This document shows, in pieces, positions 35,806-45,969 of a stretch of 64,000 nt of DNA; the first letter of the stretch is position 1; the number at the start of each line of letters is the position of its first letter. The stretch is from an uncultured Pseudomonadota bacterium. Lineage in GTDB: Bacteria; Myxococcota_A; UBA796; GCA-2862545. The stretch lies in contig CAIOSP010000026.1 of NCBI GenBank assembly GCA_903861005.1, positions 48,310 through 112,309 on the forward strand, read 5' to 3'. The notes under the pieces were generated by a model. The model was not told the DNA's origin. It made no database searches and was given only the letters and a program-made list of their open reading frames with translations. Made by a program: the position numbers and the translations under genes.

Positions 35806-37504
35806 CGATCCCTCCCGGCAGCGCGGACTTGTGGACGACGTAGTCGCCCATCACGAGCATGTCCATGTTCGTTCGGGCAAAGCACTCGAACGCGTCGGTC
35901 GGCGTGCACACCATCGGCTCGCCGCGCAGGTTGAACGAGGTGTTCAAGATCACCGGCACGCCGGTCTGCGATCCGAACTCCTTGAGCAGCCGGTAGAAGC
36001 GCGCGTTCGACGCCTCGGTCACCGTCTGCAGGCGCGCCGTCCCGTCTACGTGGGTGATGCTGGGGATCTGGTCCGCCTTGTCCGGACGGACCGGCACGGC
36101 CAGCAGCATGAACGGGCTCTCCTGGTCCGTGGCGAACCAGTCCTGCGCGTGCTCCAGGGGCACCGCGGGCGCGAACGGACGGAAGCCCTCGCGGTGCTTC
36201 ACGCGCGCGTTCACGATGTCCTTCATCTTGGGGTTGCGCGCGTCCGCCAGGATGCTGCGGTTGCCGAGCGAACGCGGGCCGTACTCCATGCGGCCCTGGA
36301 ACCAGCCGATGATCTTGCCCTCGGCGATCGAGCGCGCGACGAACTCGAGCAAGGCGGGCTCGTCCATGCGCACGAAGGGCGCGTTGCGTGCGCGCAGCGC
36401 GGCCTCGACCTCGGCGTTGTCGTACTCCGGCCCCAGGTAGGCGTGCGTCAGCGTGGGCCGGTTCTTCCCGCCGAAGCGCTGCGTGTAGAGGTAGAGCGCG
36501 CTGCCGAGCGCGCCGCCGTCGTCGCCGGAAGCCGGCTGCACGTGCAGGTGCTTGATCGGCGTGCGCTCCAGGATCTTGCCGTTCGCGACGCAGTTCAGCG
36601 CGACACCCCCGGCCATGACCAGCGTGTCGATCCCGTACTGCTTGTGCGCGTGGATGACGATGCGCTCCAGCGCCTCTTCGATCACCAACTGCAGCGTGGC
36701 CGCCAGATCGTAGTGCTCCTCGCGCAGCTCACTCTCAGGCGCGCGGCCCGGGATGAGCAGCTTGGAGAAGCGCTCGTTCGTCATCACCAGGTCGTAGTGG
36801 AACGAGAAGCAGTCCATGTTGAGCTGGAAGCTTCCGTCGTCGAACAGCTTGATGATCTGCTCGAACTGCTTGCGAAAGCGGGGCTTGCCGTAGCTGGCGA
36901 GGCCCATCACCTTGCCCTCGCCCTCATTCACCGTGAAGCCCAGGTGCGCGGTGACCGCGCTGTAGAGCAGACCCAGCGAGTGCGGGAAGCGGATGTCGCG
37001 GTCGAGACGGATCTTGGTGCCCTCACCCACGCCGTACGCGAGCGTCGACCACTCGCCGGTGCCGTCGGTGGTGAGCACGATCGCGCGCTCGTACGGCGAC
37101 GTCAGGAACGCCGACGCCGCGTGCGCGTAGTGGTGATCCGTGAAGTAGACGCGGCCCTTGTAGCCGGTGCGCTCGCGGATGATGTCGGGCACGCGGAGCT
37201 TGTAGTTCAGCCACATCGGCAGGAAGCGCCGGAAGCTCGCGTACGAGTGCGGGAACACCATCAGGTGAGACTTGAGGATGCGCTCGAACTTGAGGAAGGG
37301 CTTCTCGTAGAAGACGACCGCGTCCAGGTCGTTGATCTTGGTGCCGCCGGCCTGCAGCACGTACTCGATCGCCCGCACGGGGAACTCGGTCGTGTGCTTG
37401 GCGCGCAGGAAGCGCTCCTCAGCCGCGGCCGCGAGGATCTCCCCGTCGCGCACCAGGGCGGCGGCGGAGTCGTGGTACATGTACGACATCCCGAGGATGT
37501 TCAT
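35798..37504 (-). CDS. NodU/SxtI-family carbamoyltransferase
   Basis: 568 residues. The N-terminal Kae1-like domain begins MNILGMSYMYHDSAAALVR and contains the metal/nucleotide site FTDHHYAHAASAF and VLTTDGTGEWST. The C-terminal YrdC-like part has GRMEYGPRSLGNRSILADAR and FRPFAPAVP. The enzyme uses carbamoyl phosphate and ATP to form carbamoyl-adenylate and O-carbamoylates a hydroxyl, as NodU does on Nod factor and SxtI in saxitoxin biosynthesis. ATG 37504 overlaps the SxtJ-like stop (ATGA). Acceptor unknown, presumably a surface sugar or secreted metabolite handled by the adjacent SGNH proteins. Confidence 0.94.
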   Translation of the reverse strand: MNILGMSYMYHDSAAALVRDGEILAAAAEERFLRAKHTTEFPVRAIEYVLQAGGTKINDLDAVVFYEKPFLKFERILKSHLMVFPHSYASFRRFLPMWLNYKLRVPDIIRERTGYKGRVYFTDHHYAHAASAFLTSPYERAIVLTTDGTGEWSTLAYGVGEGTKIRLDRDIRFPHSLGLLYSAVTAHLGFTVNEGEGKVMGLASYGKPRFRKQFEQIIKLFDDGSFQLNMDCFSFHYDLVMTNERFSKLLIPGRAPESELREEHYDLAATLQLVIEEALERIVIHAHKQYGIDTLVMAGGVALNCVANGKILERTPIKHLHVQPASGDDGGALGSALYLYTQRFGGKNRPTLTHAYLGPEYDNAEVEAALRARNAPFVRMDEPALLEFVARSIAEGKIIGWFQGRMEYGPRSLGNRSILADARNPKMKDIVNARVKHREGFRPFAPAVPLEHAQDWFATDQESPFMLLAVPVRPDKADQIPSITHVDGTARLQTVTEASNARFYRLLKEFGSQTGVPVILNTSFNLRGEPMVCTPTDAFECFARTNMDMLVMGDYVVHKSALPGGIGG

Positions 37505-37935
37505 CAGTACGGCCTCAGGAAGCGTTCTTCGGAGTCGTCGGGCGGCTCCTTGTCGGTCCACATGGTGCCCTCGGCGGGGCGCAGGCGGAGGTAGTCGCGG
37601 CCGGTCAGGCGCGCGAGCAGCGCCGTGGGGCCCAAGATCAGGAAGTACACCAGCGTGATCACCACCGCGGTGACCGCCATGCTGAAGTAGCCCAGGAAGA
37701 ACCGCATCGTGGCGTTGAGGCGGTTGAAGAGGAAGTTCACGCCAAAGCCGAACGCGACGCGCAGCTTGATCGGCAGGATGGACGCGATGGTGGTCAGCAC
37801 CAGGGCCGACATCATGCCCATGCGGGCCTTGGGCGCCTCGCCCTCCAGCACGATCTGGTCGTGCTGCAAAGAGCGGATCAGCGCCTCCTTGTCGGCCTGA
37901 CGCCTCGCGTCCTCGTCGGCTTGCGGGTCGACCAT
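37504..37935 (-). CDS. SxtJ-family membrane protein
   Basis: 143 residues. A charged N-terminal half, two hydrophobic segments (about 45-66 and 85-108) and the family-typical end LILGPTALLARLTGRDYLRL, then a Trp-containing tail ending RFLRPY. SxtJ-like proteins are always small and lie beside carbamoyltransferases; their function is unknown. A GTG at 37941 is an alternative start overlapping the PP-loop gene stop. Together with the carbamoyltransferase and the DUF5989-like protein it completes an SxtI-J-K-type triad. Confidence 0.85.
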   Translation of the reverse strand: MVDPQADEDARRQADKEALIRSLQHDQIVLEGEAPKARMGMMSALVLTTIASILPIKLRVAFGFGVNFLFNRLNATMRFFLGYFSMAVTAVVITLVYFLILGPTALLARLTGRDYLRLRPAEGTMWTDKEPPDDSEERFLRPY

Positions 37936-37937
37936 GG

Positions 37938-38726
37938 TCACGCCATCAACGCGGCGATGGCCGAGCCGACGCCGCCGTTGGCCATGTGCGCCTCAGTCAG
38001 CTCGCGGGCGTGATCGAGCTTGGTGTTGAGGTACAGCTTGGTCTCCGCTTCGTACTCTTCGAAGGTGTGGTTCGCGAGGTAGCGGCGCATGTAGGCCGCG
38101 AGCAGGATGTGCTGCGAACAGATCACCTGCTTGTCGGCGCGCGTGCGCTTCACGGCCAGCTGGTCCGTGATGCCCAGCGAGAACAGCTCGGCCTCGGTCG
38201 ACAGGCCCGGCTCGTGGACGGGGTGGACCAGCGTGACCCCGAACTGCCCGTAGAAGTCGACCAGCTCGGACATGAGGATCTTCGGGTTCTGCTCGGCGAA
38301 CTGCTCGTTGCCGGTCACGGCGCCGTCGGCCGCGAACTTCACGCCGTTCTCCAGGCAGAAGAGCAGGTTGCGCCAGTGCATGCTGATCTTGCAGTGGCCG
38401 CAGGGCACCGACGTCATGGTCCCATGCTTCCACAGGGAGCGCAGCCGGTGGAAGGACTCGATCTCCTCGTAGAATTTCCCGTAGGCGATCTTGTGCGCGA
38501 TGAACTCGGTCTGCGAGAAGCGGCGCTTCATGCGCTCGGCGTGCACAGACGGCGCGTCGGTCTGGATGAAACCAAAGCGCGTGAAGGTGACCAGGTGCAC
38601 CTTCGGGAAGCGCTGCGCGAGCCGGCAGGCGGCCAGCGTGGAGTCACAACCGCCCGAATACATGAGCGCCACGCCGTTTGGGAGGCGCGGATCATCAGCG
38701 GGGATGGCAGCGTCCCATGCGCCCAA
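37938..38726 (-). CDS. PP-loop ATPase (alpha-hydrolase-like, N-type)
   Basis: 262 residues. The PP-loop is ALMYSGGCDSTLAACRL (SGGxDS motif at about 24-29), which binds and splits ATP to AMP and pyrophosphate, adenylating a carbonyl or carboxyl for amide or thio transfer. A later VPCGHCKISMHWRN and VICSQH could form a zinc or sulfur-carrying cysteine site, as in QueC/TtcA relatives. The start is TTG 38726 with GGAGGG upstream. Encoded just before the SxtJ-carbamoyltransferase genes, so it probably modifies the same substrate (amidation is one option). Confidence 0.85.
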   Translation of the reverse strand: MGAWDAAIPADDPRLPNGVALMYSGGCDSTLAACRLAQRFPKVHLVTFTRFGFIQTDAPSVHAERMKRRFSQTEFIAHKIAYGKFYEEIESFHRLRSLWKHGTMTSVPCGHCKISMHWRNLLFCLENGVKFAADGAVTGNEQFAEQNPKILMSELVDFYGQFGVTLVHPVHEPGLSTEAELFSLGITDQLAVKRTRADKQVICSQHILLAAYMRRYLANHTFEEYEAETKLYLNTKLDHARELTEAHMANGGVGSAIAALMA

Positions 38727-38767
38727 GCGAGCCCTCCATCGGGTCAGGGGTTGATCCTACACGGACC

Positions 38768-38780
38768 GCCCCGGTGGGGC
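38768..38780. terminator. Short intercistronic hairpin
   Basis: GCCCC-GGT-GGGGC, a 5-bp stem with a 3-base loop in the 86-bp gap between the SGNH-TPR gene and the PP-loop gene. No T-run. It could weaken read-through or mark an mRNA processing site. Confidence 0.28.
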
Positions 38781-38812
38781 AATGCACGCCGATGTCTCGA
38801 CCGGTCGCCAGG

Positions 38813-40246
38813 TCAGGGCGCGGGGGCCGAGCCGGGCTTGGTGGCGCCCAGGATCGCTTGGACCTCGTCGGCCAAGACCTCGGCCATAAGCGCGTAGCCA
38901 GCGGTGTTGCAGTGGCAGCGGTCCGGCGAGATGTACTCCTCGCGACTGGCGAAGCGATCCTGGAAATGCGGCCGGAAGTCGATGAACGGCACCTTGCGAT
39001 CGGCGCCCACGTCCCGGACCTCGTTGTAGACCACGTCCGGGTACGAGGCAAAGATGAGCTTCACCCCGCGTCGCTCGGCGATGTCGACGATCCGGCCCAT
39101 GTCCCGCCGGAAGTCCTCGCTCACCCTGGCCAACGCGTCCGCGCCGCCAAGCTTGGCCGACAGCTCCTTGAGGTACTGGTGCATCGGGTTCTTGGCGACG
39201 CCCGGCACCTTCTCTTCGACCTTGATCGCGCCCCAGAGATCGCCCTTCTCCTGGTAGGTCCGCGCCAACGCCCAGTAGGTGGACCGCGACTCCGGAGAGC
39301 GGGACAGGCCCTGCGTCCATGCCTCGATGGCTTCGTCGGGCTTGCCGGCGCGGGTCAGCGCCGACCCCAGCTCGTAGAAGACCTCCTCGGTGTAGACGTC
39401 CTGGGGCGCCGCAGCGCCGCGGCGGAGCACCTCGATCGCCTCGTCCAGCCGGTCCTGCCGCATCAGCGCGGCCCCGAGCGAGCTGTAGGCGACCGGCAGC
39501 TCCGGGTGCTTGGCGACGACGGACTGGAAGACCGCGATGGCCTCGGGGTAGTGCCCGGCCTCCATCTGCGCGACGCCACCCAGGAACTCGTCGATGTCGG
39601 CCTTGGGGATGTCGAGCGCCATCGGCGGGTGGCCTCCCTCCCCGTCCGGCCCCTTCAGCCCGATCTTCTCCGGGCTCTCCAGGAAGGAATTCGCCTGCCG
39701 CTGCAGCTCGAGCGAACCCTCCGCCGCCGCCTCGTGGAAGGTGGTGTGGTCCACCCCGATGATCGCCACGCGCAGGAACTTGTAGACCCGGCTGTTCATC
39801 AGCAGCGAGTCCACGCGGGCGGCGAACGACACGTCGGCGTCGGCCACCTGGATGGTGTTCCAGCTGTTGTTCTCGCCAATCAGCACCACCACCACGTCGG
39901 GGTGGTACTCGTCGATGTGCGCCTCGAGATGGTCCGCGAGCACCGTGGTGTTCAAGCCCGGGATGCCCTTGTTCACCACGCGGGTGTGGTCGCCCCCCGC
40001 GCGCTCATCCAGGATGCGGTCAAGCTGCTGCGGGTAGGCCTCGCCGCCGATCCCGTAGGTGAACGAGTCGCCCTCGCACAGCACGGTGGTGGCGTGCGCG
40101 TCGACGGAGGCCGGACCCGTGCGATCAAACAGCGGCTGCGCCAGGCGGAAGCCCGCCTCAGCGAGCGCCAGGGTGAGCAGTGTGCCCGCCACCAGCCCAC
40201 CGAGGCGGCTCAACCAGGACACGGAGCGGGGTGCGCGGTCGACCAT
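38813..40246 (-). CDS. SGNH/GDSL-type protein with internal TPR insertion
   Basis: 477 residues. An N-terminal anchor helix (about 13-30) is followed by SGNH block I VLCEGDSFTYGIGG (Ser61) and VVVLIGENNSWN. Residues about 205-345 are a run of TPR repeats (QMEAGHYPEAIAVFQSVVAKH, DRLDEAIEVLRRGA, GKPDEAIEAWTQGLSR) inserted into the hydrolase fold. The fold is then completed by GVKLIFASYP and SPDRCHCNTAGYAL carrying the Asp-x-x-His pair. ATG 40246 is preferred because GAGG lies 6-7 bp upstream; a TTG at 40261 is possible. First gene of the carbamoyltransferase operon. Confidence 0.86.
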   Translation of the reverse strand: MVDRAPRSVSWLSRLGGLVAGTLLTLALAEAGFRLAQPLFDRTGPASVDAHATTVLCEGDSFTYGIGGEAYPQQLDRILDERAGGDHTRVVNKGIPGLNTTVLADHLEAHIDEYHPDVVVVLIGENNSWNTIQVADADVSFAARVDSLLMNSRVYKFLRVAIIGVDHTTFHEAAAEGSLELQRQANSFLESPEKIGLKGPDGEGGHPPMALDIPKADIDEFLGGVAQMEAGHYPEAIAVFQSVVAKHPELPVAYSSLGAALMRQDRLDEAIEVLRRGAAAPQDVYTEEVFYELGSALTRAGKPDEAIEAWTQGLSRSPESRSTYWALARTYQEKGDLWGAIKVEEKVPGVAKNPMHQYLKELSAKLGGADALARVSEDFRRDMGRIVDIAERRGVKLIFASYPDVVYNEVRDVGADRKVPFIDFRPHFQDRFASREEYISPDRCHCNTAGYALMAEVLADEVQAILGATKPGSAPAP

Positions 40247-40598
40247 ACGGACCTCGGACAAGCGGATGCTCTATCCTCGCGTCTGGGGGTGGGGCGCGGC
40301 AAGTCAGAATTGGGCGGCGCCGACAAATGCTACGCAGCAACGGAGGCGTTGCGGGCGCGCCCACGGCCCTCCCGGCGGGACGCCGCCGCCGGAGGCGCCA
40401 GACTGTGCACACCAAGCGTGTGCAACCCGATGGGCGTCCGCCTCACCAAGATCCACGGCGACGAGCTCGGCGCGACCGACGACCTTCGCACGGCCACCTT
40501 CCTGCAGCGCCTCACGGACAGCTTGGTCGTGGCCTAGTACCGCCCGTCGGGTCGGTCCGTGAGAAGAGCTTGTCGCGCCACGCACGGCAGACCGCTCC
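40247..40598. other. 352-bp intergenic region
   Basis: Largest gap in the window, between the start of the SGNH-TPR operon (minus) and the stop of the cyclase (minus). It should hold the operon promoter near 40250-40330, where the sequence is slightly less G/C-rich (around AAGTCAGAATTGG), but no clear -35/-10 pair is visible. A GC-rich imperfect repeat lies at about 40355-40400, and a 35-codon plus-strand open frame at 40430-40537 is listed separately. No tRNA cloverleaf was seen. Confidence 0.6.
40430..40537 (+). pseudogene. Possible 35-residue ORF or gene remnant
   Basis: ATG to TAG frame starting MGVRLTKIHGDELGATDD. Its third codon positions are almost all G or C, the pattern of real genes here, and it reads like the tail of a protein rather than random sequence. 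No ribosome site is evident and upstream in-frame sequence is not gene-like. It could be a small gene or the 3' remnant of a lost one; no homologue recognised. Confidence 0.3.
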
Positions 40599-42506
40599 TC
40601 AGGTCGGGCCCGGACGAACGCCCGCGGTCGACGGCTCTTCGCGCTCCAGCCAGAGCGTTCGGACCACGCCGAGGCTCTTCACCTCGGTGGGCGCGGTCTC
40701 GGTCAACACAAAGGTGGGGGGCAGGCGCAGCCACGTCTCCTCCGACACACGGATGCGGCCGGGGAGCGAGTGGCTCTCCATTCGCGACGCCACGCTTAGC
40801 GCGGTCCCCCATGCGTCGTAGTGCAGGTCTCGACCGCCGAGAACGCCCGCCACCACCTTACCGGTGTGCAAGCCCACCCGCATCTCGACCTTGTGGCCGT
40901 TCGGCGCCTGCACGCCCGCAAGCTCAGCGCGGATCGCGAGCGCGAGGCGCGCCGCGGCGACCGGGTGGTCCTCAGAGGCCGCGCCCAGACCGGCGAGCGC
41001 CAGCCAGGAGTCCCCCACCGTCCGCAGCTTGTAGACACCGAGGCGCTCAGCGGCTTGGTCGAAGCGCGTGTAGATCTCGCGCAGCGTGCCGACCATCTCC
41101 TGGGGCGTCAGCAGCCTGGACCACGACGCAAACCCCACCAAGTCGGCGAAGAGGACGGTGACCTCGAACTGATCCGAGATGTCGGTCTCCCCGGCCTTGA
41201 GGCGCTCCGCCACCGGCACGGGCATCAACATGGCCAGCAGCGCGTCCGAGCGCGCATTCGCCTCGCGGAGCGCGTCGATCAGCATCGCCTTCTCGAACAC
41301 GCCCGTGAGGGCGCGCGTGATCTGCCGCAGGCGACCCACGTGCGCTTCACCGTACGCGCCGAGCTCCTTGCTCGCGAAGTACAGGAAGGCCTTCGGCCGA
41401 CCGGAGGGCCCCAGCCCGAACGTCAGCGACGACTGAATGCCTTGGTGCACCAACCACCGGGTCCCGTCCGAGTCCGGGTGCGACCGAAGGTAGGCCGGGA
41501 GGTTGTCGAGGATACGCGGCGCGCCTGCCGCAGCGACCGCGCGCAGCGAGGTGCGCTCCAGGTCTGCGACCGCCCCGATCCGCGACGCGAGGCCCTCTGC
41601 GCCCCTCGCCCAGCGAATGCGCGCCCGCTTCCCGTCCGGCTCGACCACCACAAAGCCTACTTGGTCGTAAGGCAGGAGCACCGAGAAGCTGGCGTAGACC
41701 TCGTCGAGGATGTCGTCGAGCCGGATGCCTTGGTTCACCCGATCCAGCACGCGCGCGAGCAGGCGCTCTTCCTGGTGGACCGCCTGCGCCGTGCGGACGA
41801 GGGACTCAAGCCGGTGTCCCAGGTCCACGATCACCTCAGCGGTGGGCACCTGGACGTCCGTCGTGAGATCCTCGAGCAGCGCCGAAACTTCGCGAGCCAG
41901 CCGGGAGAACACCTCGGCGTGCTCTGGCTGGTAGGTGCCCGCGGTACGGGACGTGAAGAAGAGGAACCCGAACGCCCGCTCGCCATCCGCCTTGAGCGGG
42001 CAGGTCAGGCTAGAACGGTAGCCCTGGTCGATCAGCCAAGCCGTCCTCCGGGACATGGGGTGGGTGCGCAGGTACTCGTCCAGGTCGTCGATGATCCGGA
42101 CGAGCCCTGAGGCCCGCACCGCAGACAGGCTGCTCCCCGTCAACGGGCTGGCGTGGAGGGGCCGCTCCACGTCCGCGTCGGGGGCGACCGCGCGAGCCGC
42201 AAGGACGTGCAGCTCGCCCCGCGCCCAGAGCCCTCGGAGCGACAGGCGGTCCTCGCCAGGCGCGATGGTCGCGATCGACACACGGTCAAACGGTAGCAGC
42301 GCGTCAAAGGCGTTCGCCAAATAGCCGCACACCGCGTCAAAGATCTCGTCCGCGACGCCGCGCGCGGCGACGACATCGAGCAGCGCGCGACGCGCCGAAG
42401 CCGTGGACGCCGCACCGTCGCCCGACTCCGACTCGGGGTCAAATGGACGTTCGACCTCCCCATCTGTCTGGGTGCGGGTCGCGTCTGCCGGCGGGTGGTA
42501 GGTCAT
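40599..42506 (-). CDS. Dual-GAF class III nucleotide cyclase
   Basis: 635 residues from ATG 42506. GAF domain 1 (about 40-195) and GAF domain 2 (about 245-395) are clear duplicates (both contain SSLTCPL/SSLTFGL-type strands and L-F-D/Y-D-V segments). A helical linker precedes the cyclase domain (about 425-620): VTVLFADLVGFASWS with the first metal Asp, LRTVGDSWLALAG with the second, and GLHTGKVVAGVLGG. The substrate-site segment reads DAWGTALSVASRMES, where adenylyl cyclases normally have WGD-x-VN-x-ASR: the purine-selecting Asp is Thr and the transition-state Asn is Ser. Activity or nucleotide choice may differ. Earlier in-frame ATG 42584 lies in AT-richer sequence and was rejected. Confidence 0.9.
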   Translation of the reverse strand: MTYHPPADATRTQTDGEVERPFDPESESGDGAASTASARRALLDVVAARGVADEIFDAVCGYLANAFDALLPFDRVSIATIAPGEDRLSLRGLWARGELHVLAARAVAPDADVERPLHASPLTGSSLSAVRASGLVRIIDDLDEYLRTHPMSRRTAWLIDQGYRSSLTCPLKADGERAFGFLFFTSRTAGTYQPEHAEVFSRLAREVSALLEDLTTDVQVPTAEVIVDLGHRLESLVRTAQAVHQEERLLARVLDRVNQGIRLDDILDEVYASFSVLLPYDQVGFVVVEPDGKRARIRWARGAEGLASRIGAVADLERTSLRAVAAAGAPRILDNLPAYLRSHPDSDGTRWLVHQGIQSSLTFGLGPSGRPKAFLYFASKELGAYGEAHVGRLRQITRALTGVFEKAMLIDALREANARSDALLAMLMPVPVAERLKAGETDISDQFEVTVLFADLVGFASWSRLLTPQEMVGTLREIYTRFDQAAERLGVYKLRTVGDSWLALAGLGAASEDHPVAAARLALAIRAELAGVQAPNGHKVEMRVGLHTGKVVAGVLGGRDLHYDAWGTALSVASRMESHSLPGRIRVSEETWLRLPPTFVLTETAPTEVKSLGVVRTLWLEREEPSTAGVRPGPT

Positions 42507-42546
42507 CCAATCGTCCAATCGAGCGTTGGCGATGCAACTGACATAC

Positions 42547-42579
42547 CTTTCTGGAAATTCTAACGTCCAACTTTCTGGA
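42547..42579. repeat. Direct repeat in the leader region of the cyclase gene
   Basis: CTTTCTGGA occurs at 42547-42555 and again at 42571-42579, 24 bp apart, in a stretch that is much less G/C-rich than the rest of the window, 40-80 bp before the cyclase start. Tandem sites at this spacing are typical of regulator binding near a promoter. Confidence 0.4.
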
Positions 42580-42610
42580 CCCATGTCGGGGCGACACGCT
42601 CAGCCCACGA

Positions 42611-44293
<1,683 letters not shown>

Positions 44294-44367
44294 GCAGGTC
44301 TCCAGGGCCGCGCCCCTTAACCTGCTCCGCGACGATCACGCGGCTCTGTGCAACGAGAGTCGACATC

Positions 44368-44383
44368 CACGAACGGGTTCGCG
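44368..44383. terminator. Weak hairpin after the enoyl-CoA hydratase gene
   Basis: CACGAA-CGGG-TTCGCG (44368-44383) forms a 6-bp stem with one G-U pair on the minus-strand transcript, just after the hydratase stop. No T-run; low confidence. Confidence 0.28.
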
Positions 44384-44385
44384 GT

Positions 44386-45219
44386 CTAGATGCGGCCCCG
44401 CCGCGGGCCCCAGGGCACGGGCTCCCCGCGCAGGATGGCGTCGAAGTGTGAACGGCCCAGCGCCGCCTCACCCGCGTCGACACAGTGTGCATAGGCGATC
44501 GCCTCGTGCTCAGTGCGGCGGTGGTAGGTCTCGCCGATGGCGCCCAGCACGCCCGACTTGAAGTGCGCGTTCGCGGTGGGCGAGCGCGTCGCGGCGGCCG
44601 CGGCCATGGCGCGCGCCCGACCGAGCGCTTGGTCCAGGTCCGAGAGCTGCTCGTGGACCAAGCCGATGCGCAGGGCCTCATCGGGGCCGATCGTCTCGCC
44701 GGTCATGCCCAGGCGGAGCGTGTGCGCGGACCCGATGCGCTCGAACATCTCCGACGTGCCGCCCGCGCCAGGGACGATGCCCAGGCCCGTCTCAGGGAGC
44801 GCAAAGCGCGCCGTGTCGGTGGCGATCACCCAGTCGCCGCACAGCGTGTACTCGCAGCCCCAGCCGAACGCGACGCCTTGGACCACGATGACGTGGAAGA
44901 GCGGCACGCGGCGAAGGCTCATCAGCACCTCGCGCTGCCAGCGGACGTGTCGCTTCACCTCGTCGTCGCCCCAGCCCGCGCGCTCAGCAACGTTGGCGCC
45001 GGCCTGGAAGATGGGCGTGCCCTTGCCCGACGTCTTGCGGCTGTAGGTGATGAGCGCGCGCACGTCGCCCGCGTCGTGCAGCCAGCCCGCGAGCTTGTCG
45101 ATCTCCGAGAGCTGTGCTCGACCCATCTCGTTCGTCTTGCCGTGATCCAGCTCCAGCTCGACGATGTGCGGCGAGGTCGGCTGCGACACCTTGAGGGACG
45201 AAAACGACGCGAAGTCCAA
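44386..45219 (-). CDS. Enoyl-CoA hydratase/isomerase family protein
   Basis: 277 residues, crotonase fold. The oxyanion-hole segment FQAGANVAERAGW, the strand VIVVQGVAFGWGCEYTLCGDWVIA with one acidic residue at the first catalytic Glu position, and FALPETGLGIVPGAGGT with the second Glu and the glycine-rich turn are all present. Probably hydrates or isomerises an acyl-CoA; the insertion after SYSRKTSGKG-type sequence makes it longer than classical hydratases, and the exact subfamily is unclear. TTG start with GGAGG about 5 bp upstream; it abuts the stop of the preceding gene, so it may be co-transcribed with the unknown envelope genes. Confidence 0.88.
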   Translation of the reverse strand: MDFASFSSLKVSQPTSPHIVELELDHGKTNEMGRAQLSEIDKLAGWLHDAGDVRALITYSRKTSGKGTPIFQAGANVAERAGWGDDEVKRHVRWQREVLMSLRRVPLFHVIVVQGVAFGWGCEYTLCGDWVIATDTARFALPETGLGIVPGAGGTSEMFERIGSAHTLRLGMTGETIGPDEALRIGLVHEQLSDLDQALGRARAMAAAAATRSPTANAHFKSGVLGAIGETYHRRTEHEAIAYAHCVDAGEAALGRSHFDAILRGEPVPWGPRRGRI

Positions 45220-45969
45220 CTAGCCTCCAGAAGCGGCCGGGGCAGAGGCCCCTTCACATCCAAATTTTTCAGGATCGGCGCTGACGATCTCGGCGATGAA
45301 CAGCGCATTCGCAAGGTAGCTCGCCACCAGCGACGGTGCGTCGGCGTAGGTGGACGTGACGTCCTTGAAGCTGCCCCCCTGCTCCACAAAGCGCGCGAAT
45401 GGCGCGGTCCGCTCCCCCACCGCTGACTCAACATGACCGGTGACCAGCGCGGTCAGGGCGATCAAGCTGTCCTCGTTCTGCCGGTGCGGGCGCTGCTCCC
45501 ACGTGTCGAAGAGCGCGCTGGCGTCGCGCCCGGAGAAGGCGGACCACTCGGCGCCGAACGCGTCCTCGTCGAGCGGGCTGACGATCTGGGTGCGACCCGC
45601 GTCGCCCGACACCAGAAGGATCGCCGCGCGGTACGGCGCGGGCAGATCGTGCGGGCAGAACGCGCTCGCGAGCGTCTCGCGACGCGCCTTGGCGAGCGAC
45701 CGAAGCACCACGTCCTTGCGGGTGTCGAGCTTGCGGAACACGTCGTCGGCGCGCTGCTTCACGTCGGGCGTCACGCCCAGCAGCGCCAGGATCTCGGCGC
45801 GGCGCTCGGGCGCGGCGACCAGACCCACCAGCGGCGACGACACAAACGCGCGCTCCTGCGGGAGCGGCTGCGGCGGCTCCAGGCTCGCCTCGCTGCCGAT
45901 CAGCGCGGCGACGCTCGCGAGCGCCACCACCGCGACCGCGGCAGACAGCACCAGTCGGAGGCGGATCAT
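45220..45969 (-). CDS. Membrane-anchored protein of unknown function
   Basis: 249 residues from ATG 45969, which overlaps the preceding gene (ATGA). One N-terminal helix (about 5-24), then an extracytoplasmic domain rich in helices with cysteines at SAFCPHDLP and FGCEGA and a GDAGRTQIVSPLDEDAF segment. I recognise no family. Translational coupling to the FHA-like/transglycosylase protein suggests the two act together at the envelope. Confidence 0.8.
   Translation of the reverse strand: MIRLRLVLSAAVAVVALASVAALIGSEASLEPPQPLPQERAFVSSPLVGLVAAPERRAEILALLGVTPDVKQRADDVFRKLDTRKDVVLRSLAKARRETLASAFCPHDLPAPYRAAILLVSGDAGRTQIVSPLDEDAFGAEWSAFSGRDASALFDTWEQRPHRQNEDSLIALTALVTGHVESAVGERTAPFARFVEQGGSFKDVTSTYADAPSLVASYLANALFIAEIVSADPEKFGCEGASAPAASGG

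Noticed and set aside
35768-37594. Long plus-strand frame opposite the carbamoyltransferase
   Set aside because: Antisense shadow of a strongly conserved enzyme; no ribosome site and no domain.
40247-40598. tRNA or other structured RNA in the gap
   Set aside because: No cloverleaf, no T-loop consensus and no CCA end were found; only GC-rich imperfect repeats.
42507-42584. Upstream ATG (42584) as cyclase start
   Set aside because: The extra 26 codons have much lower G/C and poor codon bias compared with the rest of the gene.
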